DNA of 37,180 bases from a virus: positions 1-37,180 of the IMG/VR virus record IMGVR_UViG_3300030106_006868; one strand, written 5' to 3'. Both the position numbers and the translations under genes were made by a program. Shown in pieces: positions 1-6,138 of the stretch; within the stretch, counting starts at the first letter, position 1, and the number at the start of each line of letters is the position of its first letter. The notes beneath the pieces are model-generated. The model saw only the letters and a list, made by a program, of their open reading frames with translations. It was not told where the DNA came from and searched no databases.

Positions 1-150
1 CGTGCTGCAGAGCGTGCTGTAGAGCGGGCTGCAGAGCAGTGCTGCAGAGCGTGCTGTAGAGCGTGCTGCAGAGCGTGCTGTAGAGCGGGCTGCAGAGCAG
101 TGCTGCAGAGCGTGCTGTAGAGCGTGCTGCAGAGCAGTGCTGCAGAGCGG
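1..150. repeat. 12-13-bp tandem array (GCTGCAG-type), runs off the window edge
   Basis: About twelve units with the core GCTG(C/T)AGAGC follow one another at spacings of 12 or 13 bp. The unit starts I can place are 4, 16, 28, 41, 53, 65, 77, 89, 102, 114, 126 and 139. Three variants alternate: GAGCGTGCTGCA, GAGCGTGCTGTA and GAGCGGGCTGCA, with an extra base where AGCAG precedes TGC. The array starts before the window, so its true length is unknown. It encodes nothing plausible in any frame. Confidence 0.9.
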
Positions 151-152
151 GC

Positions 153-188
153 AATCTAGGTAATCTAGGTAATCTAGGTAATCTAGGT
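153..188. repeat. 9-bp tandem array 1 (AATCTAGGT x4)
   Basis: Four perfect AATCTAGGT units begin right after GGGC and end in AATTTTGCGG. This is the shortest of three related arrays; the others are at 1707-1805 and 3217-3333. All three begin after GGCA or GGC and all lie in the same orientation. A 6-bp inverted repeat (CGGAAA/TTTCCG) follows before the conserved tail. Confidence 0.9.
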
Positions 189-231
189 AATTTTGCGGTT
201 TCGGAAATTTTTTCCGATGAAAACCCAGCTC

Positions 232-262
232 CTTATAGGCCTTCCAGAATTTGGCCGTTTTT
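232..262. repeat. conserved cassette tail, copy 1
   Basis: The stretch reads CTTATAGGCCTTCCAGAATT followed by TGGCCGTTTTT. It matches the tails behind the other two 9-bp arrays (1847-1880 and 3375-3406), sharing TATA-GG and TCCAGAATTTGG. The spacing from array end to tail is similar in all three copies, about 41-44 bp. No function is known to me. Confidence 0.7.
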
Positions 263-264
263 GG

Positions 265-342
265 GGCGGTGCTGCAGGGCGGTGCTGCAGGGCGGTGCTG
301 CAGGGCGGTGCTGCAGGGCGGTGCTGCAGGGCGGTGCTGCAG
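265..342. repeat. 13-bp tandem array (GCTGCAGGGCGGT x5-6)
   Basis: GCTGCAG occurs at 271, 284, 297, 310, 323 and 336 with an exact 13-bp period. It is related to the array at the left edge but has a fixed period and the spacer GGCGGT. A period of 13 is not a multiple of three, so apparent repeats in translated frames are an artefact. Confidence 0.9.
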
Positions 343-365
343 AGCGGACCTGCAGAGCAGAGCGC

Positions 366-403
366 AAAAAAAAACGGCCAGTCTAAGACTGGCCGCAAAA
401 AAA
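366..403 (-). terminator. intrinsic terminator after the last gene
   Basis: Reading leftwards, an 8-bp perfect stem GGCCAGTC/GACTGGCC with a 3-nt loop (376-394) is followed by nine T. It lies about 20 bases beyond the stop of the 260-residue gene, so it closes the leftward transcript. The opposite side carries seven A, so it could also stop rightward transcription weakly. Confidence 0.85.
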
Positions 404-421
404 CGGGTTGTGAAAGCGCAT

Positions 422-1204
422 TTAAACGCCGACGAAAAATCCCCGGCTATGCTCAATCATTTTTAGCGCTTTCGCGCGCGATTTCGGAAGTTTAGTTTTC
501 AGACCAACGAAAACTCCGCGCGGATCGCGAAAACGCAAATCGTCAGAATCCCCATCAATCACCGGAATTCCATTCCAGGCACCCGGGATCGTTCCGCGCA
601 ATGAAAACCGATCGTAAAACGGAACCGCAACGTTGATCCCGGATTCTACCATCCGGCAAGCTTGCGAGACATCAATGTTTTCGCTCCAACTAAACGTCAG
701 ATGATAGTTCTTTGGCATTTCACCAGATTGGAATCGGCGCGCGTACGATCTGACCTTAGTGTAGCCATAGATGTTCCAATGCCGAAAATCATCAAACAGC
801 CAGGGCGCGATTTGTGGCCAGTCCAGATCACTAAACGTGTTAGGCCGAAACGCTACTGGAATATTGAGTCGGCGCGATTTCCGGTCGATTGCCGCGCACT
901 CAGCCCGCAGAATCTCGCCAAACAATTCTGGATCCTGAAATAGCAGCCTAGTTCGACCGATCCGAGATCGTCGAATTGTACCAGGGTCGTATTCTGCGCG
1001 CCCCCGATGCGCAACGCATGGTGCAACGCACAATCCCGCATCGGGACAAACATTGTGACCGGACGATTTCGCCGGCGACAATGACAATCCAGCATTGTAA
1101 AACCCGATCGCTTTCGCGAATTTTGAGTTGTGACCTGGCAAACTCAGGAGACGGGTGAATCCGTATTCCCGCGCGTTTTCGGCGCACTCTTTTAAACTCA
1201 ACAT
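422..1204 (-). CDS. Gp88/DUF7227-like phage protein
   Basis: The product is 260 residues. An N-terminal block has LLSLPGHNSKFAKA, then NAGLSLSPAKSSG, then a cysteine cluster (VCPDAGLCVAPC) and a basic stretch ending in RIGRTRLLF. A second block has PVAFRPNTFSDLDW and later NIYGYTKV. This order (small-residue run, CP..GLC..PC, R-I-x-R-T-x-x-F, then an N-x-x-S-D-x-x-W/YTKV region) fits a widespread phage family (Gp88/DUF7227-type) whose biochemical role is unknown to me. A metal site at the cysteines is possible. The ATG follows GAGGGGTTGAGAA, and the gene starts 3 nt after the upstream stop. It is the last gene of the leftward series and ends at a strong terminator. Family assignment is by recalled motif pattern only. 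Confidence 0.7.
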   Translation of the reverse strand: MLSLKECAENAREYGFTRLLSLPGHNSKFAKAIGFYNAGLSLSPAKSSGHNVCPDAGLCVAPCVAHRGRAEYDPGTIRRSRIGRTRLLFQDPELFGEILRAECAAIDRKSRRLNIPVAFRPNTFSDLDWPQIAPWLFDDFRHWNIYGYTKVRSYARRFQSGEMPKNYHLTFSWSENIDVSQACRMVESGINVAVPFYDRFSLRGTIPGAWNGIPVIDGDSDDLRFRDPRGVFVGLKTKLPKSRAKALKMIEHSRGFFVGV

Positions 1205-1207
1205 TTC

Positions 1208-1321
1208 TCAACCCCTCAAAAAAAACGGAATGACGATAAAAATCAGGACAAGCGCGCACTGGCCTAAAATCAGCGCGCCTATGGTGCACCAGATACAATC
1301 TAAAATCCGTTGCCGATTCAC
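1208..1321 (-). CDS. 37-residue membrane protein
   Basis: A GTG-started frame of 37 codons encodes a short basic N-terminus (MNRQRILD), then about 25 hydrophobic residues, then LRG. That is a single membrane segment. AGGAGAAG lies 4 nt upstream of the GTG. The start overlaps the stop of the upstream 70-residue gene as GTGA, and the stop lies 3 nt before the next ATG, so it fits an operon of coupled genes. Size and topology would suit a small holin or membrane regulator, but nothing shows which. Coding is supported by the ribosome site and packing, not by homology. Confidence 0.6.
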   Translation of the reverse strand: MNRQRILDCIWCTIGALILGQCALVLIFIVIPFFLRG

Positions 1322-1530
1322 TGCTCTTCTCCTGCCTGTTGAGTTAACACCGGCGCCTTATGGCAGGTAAAACGGATGGCGCCCCAGAATAAACTGACCT
1401 CAAAATCCAGTTTGGAAAACGTTTCCGTTTTGATAACGGGCGGCGCTTTCAGGCTACGGACTGGCGCAACGCGATCCTGCTTCCTGCGTTGCATTTCGGC
1501 TTCCAGCCTAGTTGGTTTCTGCTTCGGCAT
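1318..1530 (-). CDS. hypothetical 70-residue protein
   Basis: I do not recognise this protein. It begins MPKQKPTRLEAEMQRRK with a basic, helical N-terminus and ends in a more hydrophobic stretch (VSLFWGAIRFTCHKAP). I chose the ATG at 1530 because GGAG lies 8 nt upstream; a TTG start 13 codons earlier lacks such a site. Its stop overlaps the GTG of the 37-residue membrane gene, which argues that both are translated. It is the first gene after a 700-bp gap containing array 2. Confidence 0.6.
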   Translation of the reverse strand: MPKQKPTRLEAEMQRRKQDRVAPVRSLKAPPVIKTETFSKLDFEVSLFWGAIRFTCHKAPVLTQQAGEEQ

Positions 1531-1706
1531 CTCAGCGGCTCCACTTAGTAAAGAAATGAACGCCAACAAGTCTATTGAACATTACGACGCAATGGAGCGC
1601 CAATATTCAATATATTTCTACAGATAGCAGAAATCGGCATTGCGCCGGGAGGCAGTCTGCGCTAGCTTGTTTTCGTCGCGGCCGCAGACATTGTGTTAAA
1701 CTAGGC

Positions 1707-1805
1707 AGTCTGGGTAGTCTGGGTAGTCTGGGTGGACTAGGTAATCTGGGTAATCTGGGTAATCTGGGTAATCTGGGTAATCTGGGTAATCTGGGTAATC
1801 TGGGT
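1707..1805. repeat. 9-bp tandem array 2 (11 units)
   Basis: Three AGTCTGGGT units, one GGACTAGGT and seven perfect AATCTGGGT units run without gaps. The array starts after CTAGGC and runs out into AATCTACGGTTTTGGCCG. The base changes fall in blocks, as expected if units expand by slippage or unequal exchange. Confidence 0.95.
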
Positions 1806-1846
1806 AATCTACGGTTTTGGCCGTTTCCCAGGGCGGGGCGCGCGTT

Positions 1847-1880
1847 CCCTATAGGGATCCTCAGAATTTGGGGGCTTTTT
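1847..1880. repeat. conserved cassette tail, copy 2
   Basis: The sequence CCCTATAGGGATCCTCAGAA followed by TTTGGGGGCTTTTT matches copies 1 and 3, most closely copy 3 over CAGAATTTGGGGGCTTTT. It begins about 41 bp after the array, as in the other copies. A rightward terminator follows 5 bp later. Confidence 0.75.
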
Positions 1881-1885
1881 CAGGA

Positions 1886-1923
1886 CTGACCAACTGTTTG
1901 AAATGTTGGTCAGGATTTTTTTT
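1886..1923 (+). terminator. rightward intrinsic terminator after cassette 2
   Basis: A perfect 9-bp stem CTGACCAAC/GTTGGTCAG with a 10-nt loop (1886-1913) is followed by GA and eight T on the plus strand. On the minus strand no T-run follows it. All recognised genes are leftward, so this implies a rightward transcript through cassette 2, or protection of the array from reading in that direction. I could not identify a strong rightward promoter. Confidence 0.65.
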
Positions 1924-2151
1924 ATTTCCTGAAAGCAAATTGTGCGGGAACCTAATTGCAGAAAGCTCTGGCAGCCCTTCCGCCGCGATAGTGCGATTGT
2001 CCTGTCCGCCGCAGCATCTGTCTCGCAAAAGCCCGCCTGCCCGCTGCACGCTCGCACAGGTGGCTGCCATAGCCATTAATCGCGGCAAGCCCGTATCGTG
2101 CAACGTTGGCGGCCGCCTGACCACAACAGAAGGATCCTGCTCAAAAGCGCA

Positions 2152-2202
2152 CAAAAATGCCCCAGCAAACAGCCAGAAGTTCTGGAGCTAATTTGCCGGG
2201 GC
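2152..2202 (-). terminator. leftward terminator after the 3046-2236 gene cluster
   Basis: A long hairpin at 2159-2202 has outer arms GCCCC-GCAAA/TTTGC-GGGGC with one mismatch, and an inner stem CCAGAA/TTCTGG. Read leftwards it is followed by ATTTTTG. It lies shortly after the stop of the 65-residue gene, so it fits an intrinsic terminator for that operon. Confidence 0.75.
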
Positions 2203-2206
2203 GATA

Positions 2207-2226
2207 GGGGGGGGGTCTTGTTTTTC
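2207..2226 (-). repeat. GAAAAACAAGA-C9 motif, copy 1
   Basis: On the minus strand GAAAAACAAGA runs into nine C, placed between a stop codon and the terminator. The same motif (AAAACAAGA with eight C) occurs at 3735-3751, again directly behind a stop codon. The meaning is unknown. Confidence 0.6.
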
Positions 2227-2235
2227 AGGGCGGGG

Positions 2236-2433
2236 TCATTTTTTTGCCGGCGGCCGTCCCATCCCTCCCAACGCTGGGAGTTTTTTCCGCGCCGACTTCG
2301 TAAGCGCTTCCTCGAGGATCCGTACTGCCCACTGGGATTTGTTTGGATACCCAGCTTTCGCAGCCGCAGCTTCCCACGCCTGCTGCCTGGCTCCGCCGTC
2401 TGAAATGTTTATCTGCAGATTGCTGATGCTCAT
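2236..2433 (-). CDS. small ribbon-helix-helix-like protein
   Basis: The 65-residue product starts with a possible short strand (NLQINISD), followed by helix-forming segments AWEAAAAKAGY and SQWAVRILEEALTK, and a basic tail. This order resembles ribbon-helix-helix DNA-binding proteins, where a strand is followed by two helices with a turn near the GY..S residues. The similarity is in pattern only. Its ATG overlaps the stop of the upstream 100-residue gene as ATGA, so translation is likely coupled. It could be an operon autoregulator. Confidence 0.5.
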   Translation of the reverse strand: MSISNLQINISDGGARQQAWEAAAAKAGYPNKSQWAVRILEEALTKSARKKLPALGGMGRPPAKK

Positions 2434-2732
2434 TCGTACACTCCCTCCAAAGTTATGTTGTTGTAAACATAGTCACCGTTTTCGTCTTGGGGCCATCGCG
2501 GCGCGACCATTTCACAGTTCAGCTGATTCCGGCGTCGCTTCACGGCGTGATAGCTCTCAATCAAATCAGTGTACCTGCAAATCGCGACAAATTTGGCGTC
2601 TAGCTCATGATCAACTAAATCAGCTGCCAGCAAGGAGGCTGTCTCTACGAGTTTCTCCTCAGCTTCCAGGAGGAAAGTTTCATCAGCGATGATTTCTCGC
2701 TCGTTTTTCTTTCGCGGTTTTGTGTTAGTCAT
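2430..2732 (-). CDS. hypothetical 100-residue protein
   Basis: Not recognised. It has a very basic N-terminus (MTNTKPRKKNER), a central helical acidic region (LEAEEKLVETASLLAADLVDHELDAK) split here by the reader at SLL, and a tyrosine-rich end. No cysteine pairs or membrane segments are visible. I used the ATG at 2732; a TTG nine codons upstream is possible, and neither has a strong ribosome site. It overlaps the next gene by ATGA and follows the 94-residue gene after 29 nt. Confidence 0.55.
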   Translation of the reverse strand: MTNTKPRKKNEREIIADETFLLEAEEKLVETASLLAADLVDHELDAKFVAICRYTDLIESYHAVKRRRNQLNCEMVAPRWPQDENGDYVYNNITLEGVYE

Positions 2733-2761
2733 TGCTTTCGCTTTCTGGGTACGGGTCAAAT

Positions 2762-3046
2762 TTAGTGATAGGTGAAAAGGATTGAATCTGCGTCACCTTT
2801 TACCAAAAACGCTTCTGGCAACATGTCGGTCATAATTTGCCAGTAGTGTTCGGCCGCTGGAAAATCCTGATGGTCAATCCAGTTCCAGAGTCGCGTGGCG
2901 TTGATGAGCCATCTATATGACAGCTCACTGCAACCGCCGAAATCCTCGAGGGATTGCAAATAGATTGTCGCGCACAGCTTTCGCACTCGAGTCTCATTGT
3001 CTCGCTGCGTTAACAGGGCGTGAAAGTGATTTTTGAAAGCGCCCAT
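2762..3046 (-). CDS. hypothetical 94-residue protein
   Basis: Not recognised. The sequence is tryptophan- and tyrosine-rich in its second half (SYRWLINATRLWNWIDHQDF) and soluble in character, suggesting a compact helical protein. The ATG follows GAAAGGCAAAGCA, an acceptable ribosome site. It is the first gene behind the gap containing cassette 3 and heads a three-gene run ending at the terminator at 2152-2202. Confidence 0.6.
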   Translation of the reverse strand: MGAFKNHFHALLTQRDNETRVRKLCATIYLQSLEDFGGCSELSYRWLINATRLWNWIDHQDFPAAEHYWQIMTDMLPEAFLVKGDADSILFTYH

Positions 3047-3216
3047 TGCTTTGCCTTTCGTTGATGTGTTTACAGAAACCGTGTTCAGCGCTATGCTGCT
3101 TCCAGCACTGCGGCCGTAAAAGAATAACGCACAACCCCGAAATGATAATGGACTTTTTGTAATTTTATTGGATTTTCGAGGAAGTTTTCGAGGATGGCTG
3201 CGGCAGTGCTTTAGGC

Positions 3217-3333
3217 AAGCTGGGTAAGCTGGGTAAGCTGGGTAAGCTGGGCAAGCTGGGTAAGCTGGGTAAGCTGGGTAAGCTGGGTAAGCTGGGTAAG
3301 CTGGGCGGTCTGGGCGGTCTGGGCGGTCTGGGT
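3217..3333. repeat. 9-bp tandem array 3 (13 units)
   Basis: Ten AAGCTGGG(T/C) units are followed by three GGTCTGGG(C/T) units, all contiguous, then AATTTGGCG. It starts after TTAGGC, like array 2. Unit variants are again grouped. Directly behind it, GCGACTTT (3340-3347) can pair with AAAGTCGC about 20 bases downstream. Confidence 0.95.
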
Positions 3334-3374
3334 AATTTGGCGACTTTCACAAAAAAATCGCAAAGGAAAAAGTC

Positions 3375-3406
3375 GCTATATGGCCGTCCAGAATTTGGGG
3401 GCTTTT
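3375..3406. repeat. conserved cassette tail, copy 3
   Basis: GCTATATGGCCGTCCAGAAT plus TTGGGGGCTTTT matches copy 2 over CAGAATTTGGGGGCTTTT and copy 1 over GGCC-TCCAGAATTTGG. The distance to the array is again about 41 bp. Confidence 0.75.
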
Positions 3407-3535
3407 AGCGACGTGCCAAACACCCCAACATTAATGCGCGCAATAGAAACCGCGTTTCATGGCGCAAGCGGCGACTTGAGAAATCGATGCGCAGGTGTGT
3501 TTGCAGTGCAAAGCCACCCGCATTTTCCCTGACGG

Positions 3536-3715
3536 TTATTTCGGGAGAAACCTTCCGTCCGCATCAATCGTGACTGAAGTGTATGCTGGTCGATGGTCTC
3601 GTTTTTCTCGAGAGATTTTATCCCTGATTGCTGCAAGACGTTGCCGGCGATCAGCCATTTCAGACTCCAGCTTTTGGGCTTCATCCTGCAAGCGATTAAT
3701 TTCCTGTTTCTCCAT
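3536..3715 (-). CDS. 59-residue coiled-coil protein
   Basis: This short frame encodes MEKQEINRLQDEAQKLESEM and then ADRRQRLAAIRDKISREKR, a continuous charged heptad-like helix of about 40 residues. A short tail ends VTIDADGRFLPK. Leucine and isoleucine fall at regular 3-4 spacing. It was found by reading the minus strand directly. The codon pattern and helix are convincing, but the ribosome site is weak. It follows the HEXXH gene by about 35 nt. Function unknown. Confidence 0.55.
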   Translation of the reverse strand: MEKQEINRLQDEAQKLESEMADRRQRLAAIRDKISREKRDHRPAYTSVTIDADGRFLPK

Positions 3716-3734
3716 AGCCGGTTTCTATTTGCGA

Positions 3735-3751
3735 GGGGGGGGTCTTGTTTT
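3735..3751 (-). repeat. AAAACAAGA-C8 motif, copy 2
   Basis: AAAACAAGACCCCCCCC lies on the minus strand immediately behind the stop of the HEXXH gene. It is the second copy of the motif at 2207-2226. Confidence 0.6.
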
Positions 3752-4034
3752 ACGAGTCGTCTGGCATTCGGTAGCCCAATCGCCACAACAATCGAGACAA
3801 GTCGGCCCCGAGATCCTGCACAGCAGACTCGTCCCAGTGCCACGCAGCGGCATGCAGGCTTTCGTGCAGGATTGCCTCGAGCCTCGCGCGCCCAACTAAA
3901 CGCGAGTTAATGAGAATTTCTTTCCGGGGCTTTTCAGGATGATCACATCGACCGTGATCAGGCTTCTCACCCTTTACACCCCGAAACGGCGTGAACCGAA
4001 GCTTCCATTTTTTGCCAAGGATTGAAACCATCAT
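3750..4034 (-). CDS. small HEXXH zinc-peptidase-like protein
   Basis: The 94-residue product has a basic first half and then RLEAILHESLHAAAW, which contains an HEXXH motif (H57, E58, H61), followed by DES at 68-70 and an amphipathic helix. Such HE-x-x-H motifs in short phage proteins resemble ImmA/IrrE-type or SprT-type minimal metallopeptidase folds, with a downstream acidic residue as third zinc ligand. The substrate is unknown. The start at 4034 is chosen because GGAGG lies 6 nt before it; a second ATG follows directly. The upstream stop overlaps this ribosome site, so it is probably co-translated with the phosphoesterase gene. Confidence 0.6.
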   Translation of the reverse strand: MMVSILGKKWKLRFTPFRGVKGEKPDHGRCDHPEKPRKEILINSRLVGRARLEAILHESLHAAAWHWDESAVQDLGADLSRLLWRLGYRMPDDS

Positions 4035-4035
4035 C

Positions 4036-4953
4036 TCAAACCTCCGCCTCTCTAATTTCAAATTTCACAACGGCTTCAGTTTTGTTCTTAATATTCCTTT
4101 CTTCTCTCCCGACATAAAATCTCAGCCAATAAGCACCAATTGGTTTTGGAGGTTTCCCGGTGCCGATATGCCAGCCACCAACGCCGTCACGGTATTCATC
4201 CTTATACGTCGGGCATTTAACGTACACGACTGGGCGATGCACAACATTGCCCTGCTCATTAAGCCGGATCCTCATGTCTTTAGTAATCCACTGGTCATGG
4301 GTATGACCGCTGCACATAATGTCAGCATTGTCGACGTAAGCGAGTTGCCGACTGCGTTGGATCATATCTTTGGTCACCGGGCCACCGCCCCCATAGCCAT
4401 GGGTGTGCCAAAGGCGAACTGACTGACGCTGCGTTGAGCCGATCGTGAACCGAAACACACACCAGCCGGTATATCCCGTGCAAAGAAACGGTGCTCCAGT
4501 TCGATCTCTAAGGCGTGCCGCCAACCTTTCAATAAGGTTAGTCTCGTGGCGTTTTAGGATTGAGGCTTCGTGATTCCCTGCTCCCTGCATAACCCAATTG
4601 TGCGCGTATGGCTCATAGAGGTCCGCATGGGTCGACACAAGAGCATCGAGGTAATCATCAACCTGATGTTCTGGCCGCAGTTTTGATTTGCTTTTTCTGG
4701 GATCCCAAGCCCCCTGCATAGCACAGAAGATGTCCCCAAAATCGAGGATTCCTGCGTTACGTTCTTTCGCTTCATCGAGGTGTTTAATTTGCAGATCAAT
4801 GCAGCTGTCAGGGTTATCTGTATGGGCATCTGACCTTAAGAGAAACCAAGCCTCATCGCCGGCTTTTAGTGTTTGCCGAACCGTTACCACATTCGGAGTG
4901 GAAGCCTGCTCCACTGTAAATGGAAGTTTGTCTTTTCCCTTGACCTGTCCCAT
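4036..4953 (-). CDS. calcineurin-like metallophosphoesterase
   Basis: The 305-residue protein has the full metallophosphoesterase signature: D42-x-H44 (SDAHTDN), GD at 73-74, GNHE at 126-129, H183-T-H185 and SGHTHD at 215-220. These residues bind the two-metal centre in this fold. The length fits single-domain members. Phage members include DNA or nucleotide phosphoesterases; the substrate here cannot be read from sequence. The ATG has AAGGAG 6 nt upstream. It sits at the end of the lysis-like block but has no signal peptide, so a cytoplasmic nucleic-acid role is more likely than an envelope role. Confidence 0.85.
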   Translation of the reverse strand: MGQVKGKDKLPFTVEQASTPNVVTVRQTLKAGDEAWFLLRSDAHTDNPDSCIDLQIKHLDEAKERNAGILDFGDIFCAMQGAWDPRKSKSKLRPEHQVDDYLDALVSTHADLYEPYAHNWVMQGAGNHEASILKRHETNLIERLAARLRDRTGAPFLCTGYTGWCVFRFTIGSTQRQSVRLWHTHGYGGGGPVTKDMIQRSRQLAYVDNADIMCSGHTHDQWITKDMRIRLNEQGNVVHRPVVYVKCPTYKDEYRDGVGGWHIGTGKPPKPIGAYWLRFYVGREERNIKNKTEAVVKFEIREAEV

Positions 4954-4968
4954 GATCGACTCCTTCGA

Positions 4969-5328
4969 TTATGCCGCATGTGATTTTAGCACCCATTGAC
5001 GAACCAGATATTCCAGAAACGCTTGCATCGCATATCGAAACGCAAACGCTAAAACCCACGACAGCAGCCCCGCTGGCAAAATGCCATTCCGTTGCAGTTC
5101 CGTCGTGGCCCATTTTGTGCGACGTTGGACCAGTTCATCCTCTGACACGCATTGGCTAGTGGACTGTTCCTGTACCCCTACCCATCCTGATGCCCATAGA
5201 TAGGCTGCGCATCGATCTGCAGTGTCCGCGTATTTTTTTGGCAACCTTGAATGGCGGCGGGCATCACGGACTGCTCTACGCAAAGCTGACGACCGCAACA
5301 ATATGATGTTTGCAGAAGCAGTGTTCAT
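4969..5328 (-). CDS. hypothetical protein with C-terminal hydrophobic helix
   Basis: The 119-residue product has an arginine-rich N-terminal half (LRRAVRDARRHSRLPKK) and a hydrophobic, aromatic stretch near 87-113 (GLLSWVLAFAFRYAMQAFLE). This could be one membrane segment or an amphipathic helix at the membrane surface. No family was recognised. AAAGG lies upstream of the ATG. It lies between an 83-residue gene and the phosphoesterase gene, with short gaps, so it belongs to the same transcript. A lysis role is possible from position only. Confidence 0.55.
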   Translation of the reverse strand: MNTASANIILLRSSALRRAVRDARRHSRLPKKYADTADRCAAYLWASGWVGVQEQSTSQCVSEDELVQRRTKWATTELQRNGILPAGLLSWVLAFAFRYAMQAFLEYLVRQWVLKSHAA

Positions 5329-5341
5329 ATGCCTAAGCCTT

Positions 5342-5593
5342 TCAGAACTGACCTGAAACCGTCCCTACTGGCGTCACAACTCTCCAGCTACTTCTACCAA
5401 TCTCAGCGTAGCACAGGTCTGGATTCCACGGCCCCGGAATGTCGATCTCCGGTGGTGGATCCCAATCGATTCGAAGGCAATCCTGCTGCCGAGTCAGGGC
5501 CAGTGTGAGACGCGGGCCGATCGTCACATCTGCCGCGCGGCTAAGTTCTAACCGCCCGTCGATCAGTCCATTGATCAATTCTCTGGCATTCAT
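5342..5593 (-). CDS. hypothetical 83-residue protein
   Basis: Not recognised. The protein is acidic, with helical MNARELINGLIDGRLELSR first and a beta-like second half rich in proline (DPPPEIDIPGPWNPDLC). The start is set by an ATGA overlap with the stop of the preceding lipoprotein-like gene. No signal peptide, membrane segment or metal motif is visible. Confidence 0.55.
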   Translation of the reverse strand: MNARELINGLIDGRLELSRAADVTIGPRLTLALTRQQDCLRIDWDPPPEIDIPGPWNPDLCYAEIGRSSWRVVTPVGTVSGQF

Positions 5594-6138
5594 CGGCGAC
5601 GCCTCACCCGACACTTTCCGCCCGGACAATTTAGGACAGATCGCGAAAACTTGGATGGCGTCGACTGTTTCGTTGCCGACTTCCCTGAGGTGTGAGCGTG
5701 GCCGTGAAGTCGTCGCAGATCTTGCCACGCCAGTCCAGACAGTTCGTCTTCGTTCAGCCCATGCTCATCAACCAGATGTGATCGCAGCAATTCTGCAGAC
5801 TGTTGCCCTCGTCCGTTTTTGTATTGCCAAGCTGCACCAGTGTACGTTTGCAGCACCCGCTGGATTTCCGATTCCTCCGGTGCGATTTTTCGCACTGGCT
5901 CTTCTGGCTCGCCTTCCGGTTCCTCTGGTGTCGCTGCAGCTTCCAGGCATTGGCACGCACTCGACTGCATCGCTTCAATTCTGGCAGTCAGTGCGGCCAC
6001 CTCGGCACGTAGCTCATCCAGTTCGGAAGTTGCCACGTCCACTGGTGTAGCTTCAGCGATTGGCCCTGTAAACTGGCCAATTAAGCAGCATCCTCCCGCC
6101 AGAATTAAACTAATCGCCCCGATTCCTCGCATGTTCAT
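5590..6138 (-). CDS. lipoprotein-like coiled-coil protein with Cys-Arg tail
   Basis: The 182-residue protein starts MNMRGIGAISLILAGGCC, a short signal-like hydrophobic helix ending in LAGGC, which resembles a lipobox. A coiled-coil stretch (LDELRAEVAALTARIEAM) follows, then CQC, an acidic proline/glutamate linker (about 70-90) and a helical domain. The end is unusual: NCPGGKCRVRRRR, two cysteines around PGG and then four arginines. The lipoprotein start plus coiled coil recalls outer-membrane spanins, but the size and tail differ. GAAAGG lies 6 nt before the ATG. Its stop overlaps the next start. An envelope location is inferred; the role is unknown. Confidence 0.6.
   Translation of the reverse strand: MNMRGIGAISLILAGGCCLIGQFTGPIAEATPVDVATSELDELRAEVAALTARIEAMQSSACQCLEAAATPEEPEGEPEEPVRKIAPEESEIQRVLQTYTGAAWQYKNGRGQQSAELLRSHLVDEHGLNEDELSGLAWQDLRRLHGHAHTSGKSATKQSTPSKFSRSVLNCPGGKCRVRRRR

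Larger units (their letters stand above)
1531..2151. other. gene-free gap holding cassette 2
   Basis: I see no convincing gene on either strand. The gap holds the second 9-bp array, its conserved tail and a rightward terminator. On the minus strand, TTGAAT-N18-CGTAAT around 1570-1605 is a very weak promoter candidate for the 70-residue gene. Frames readable through the array only translate the repeat. Confidence 0.6.
3047..3535. other. gene-free gap holding cassette 3
   Basis: This stretch has no convincing gene. It contains the longest 9-bp array, its hairpin spacer and tail. Close to the 3' end of the 59-residue gene (about 3490-3525) the minus strand can fold into GCGGGTG/CACCTGC enclosing TTTGCA/TGCAAA, a long hairpin without a clear T-run. 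An AT-rich patch at 3145-3180 could hold a promoter for the gene at 3046, but I found no good -35/-10 pair. Confidence 0.5.

Noticed and set aside
193-495. Plus-strand frame across the 13-bp array
   Set aside because: The period is not a multiple of three, and the frame crosses the terminator at 366-403.
948-1298. 116-codon minus frame
   Set aside because: It lies inside the 37- and 260-residue genes in another frame, and those have better start signals.
1575-1889. Plus-strand frame giving GNLGNL repeats
   Set aside because: The repeat comes from the 9-bp array, which is a multiple of three; there is no proper start signal and the flanks are not protein-like.
153-3333. CRISPR arrays
   Set aside because: The arrays have contiguous 9-bp units without unique spacers, and there are no cas genes.
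3165-3350. Minus-strand frame giving LPS repeats
   Set aside because: Same artefact from array 3; no ribosome site and the protein would consist of the array only.
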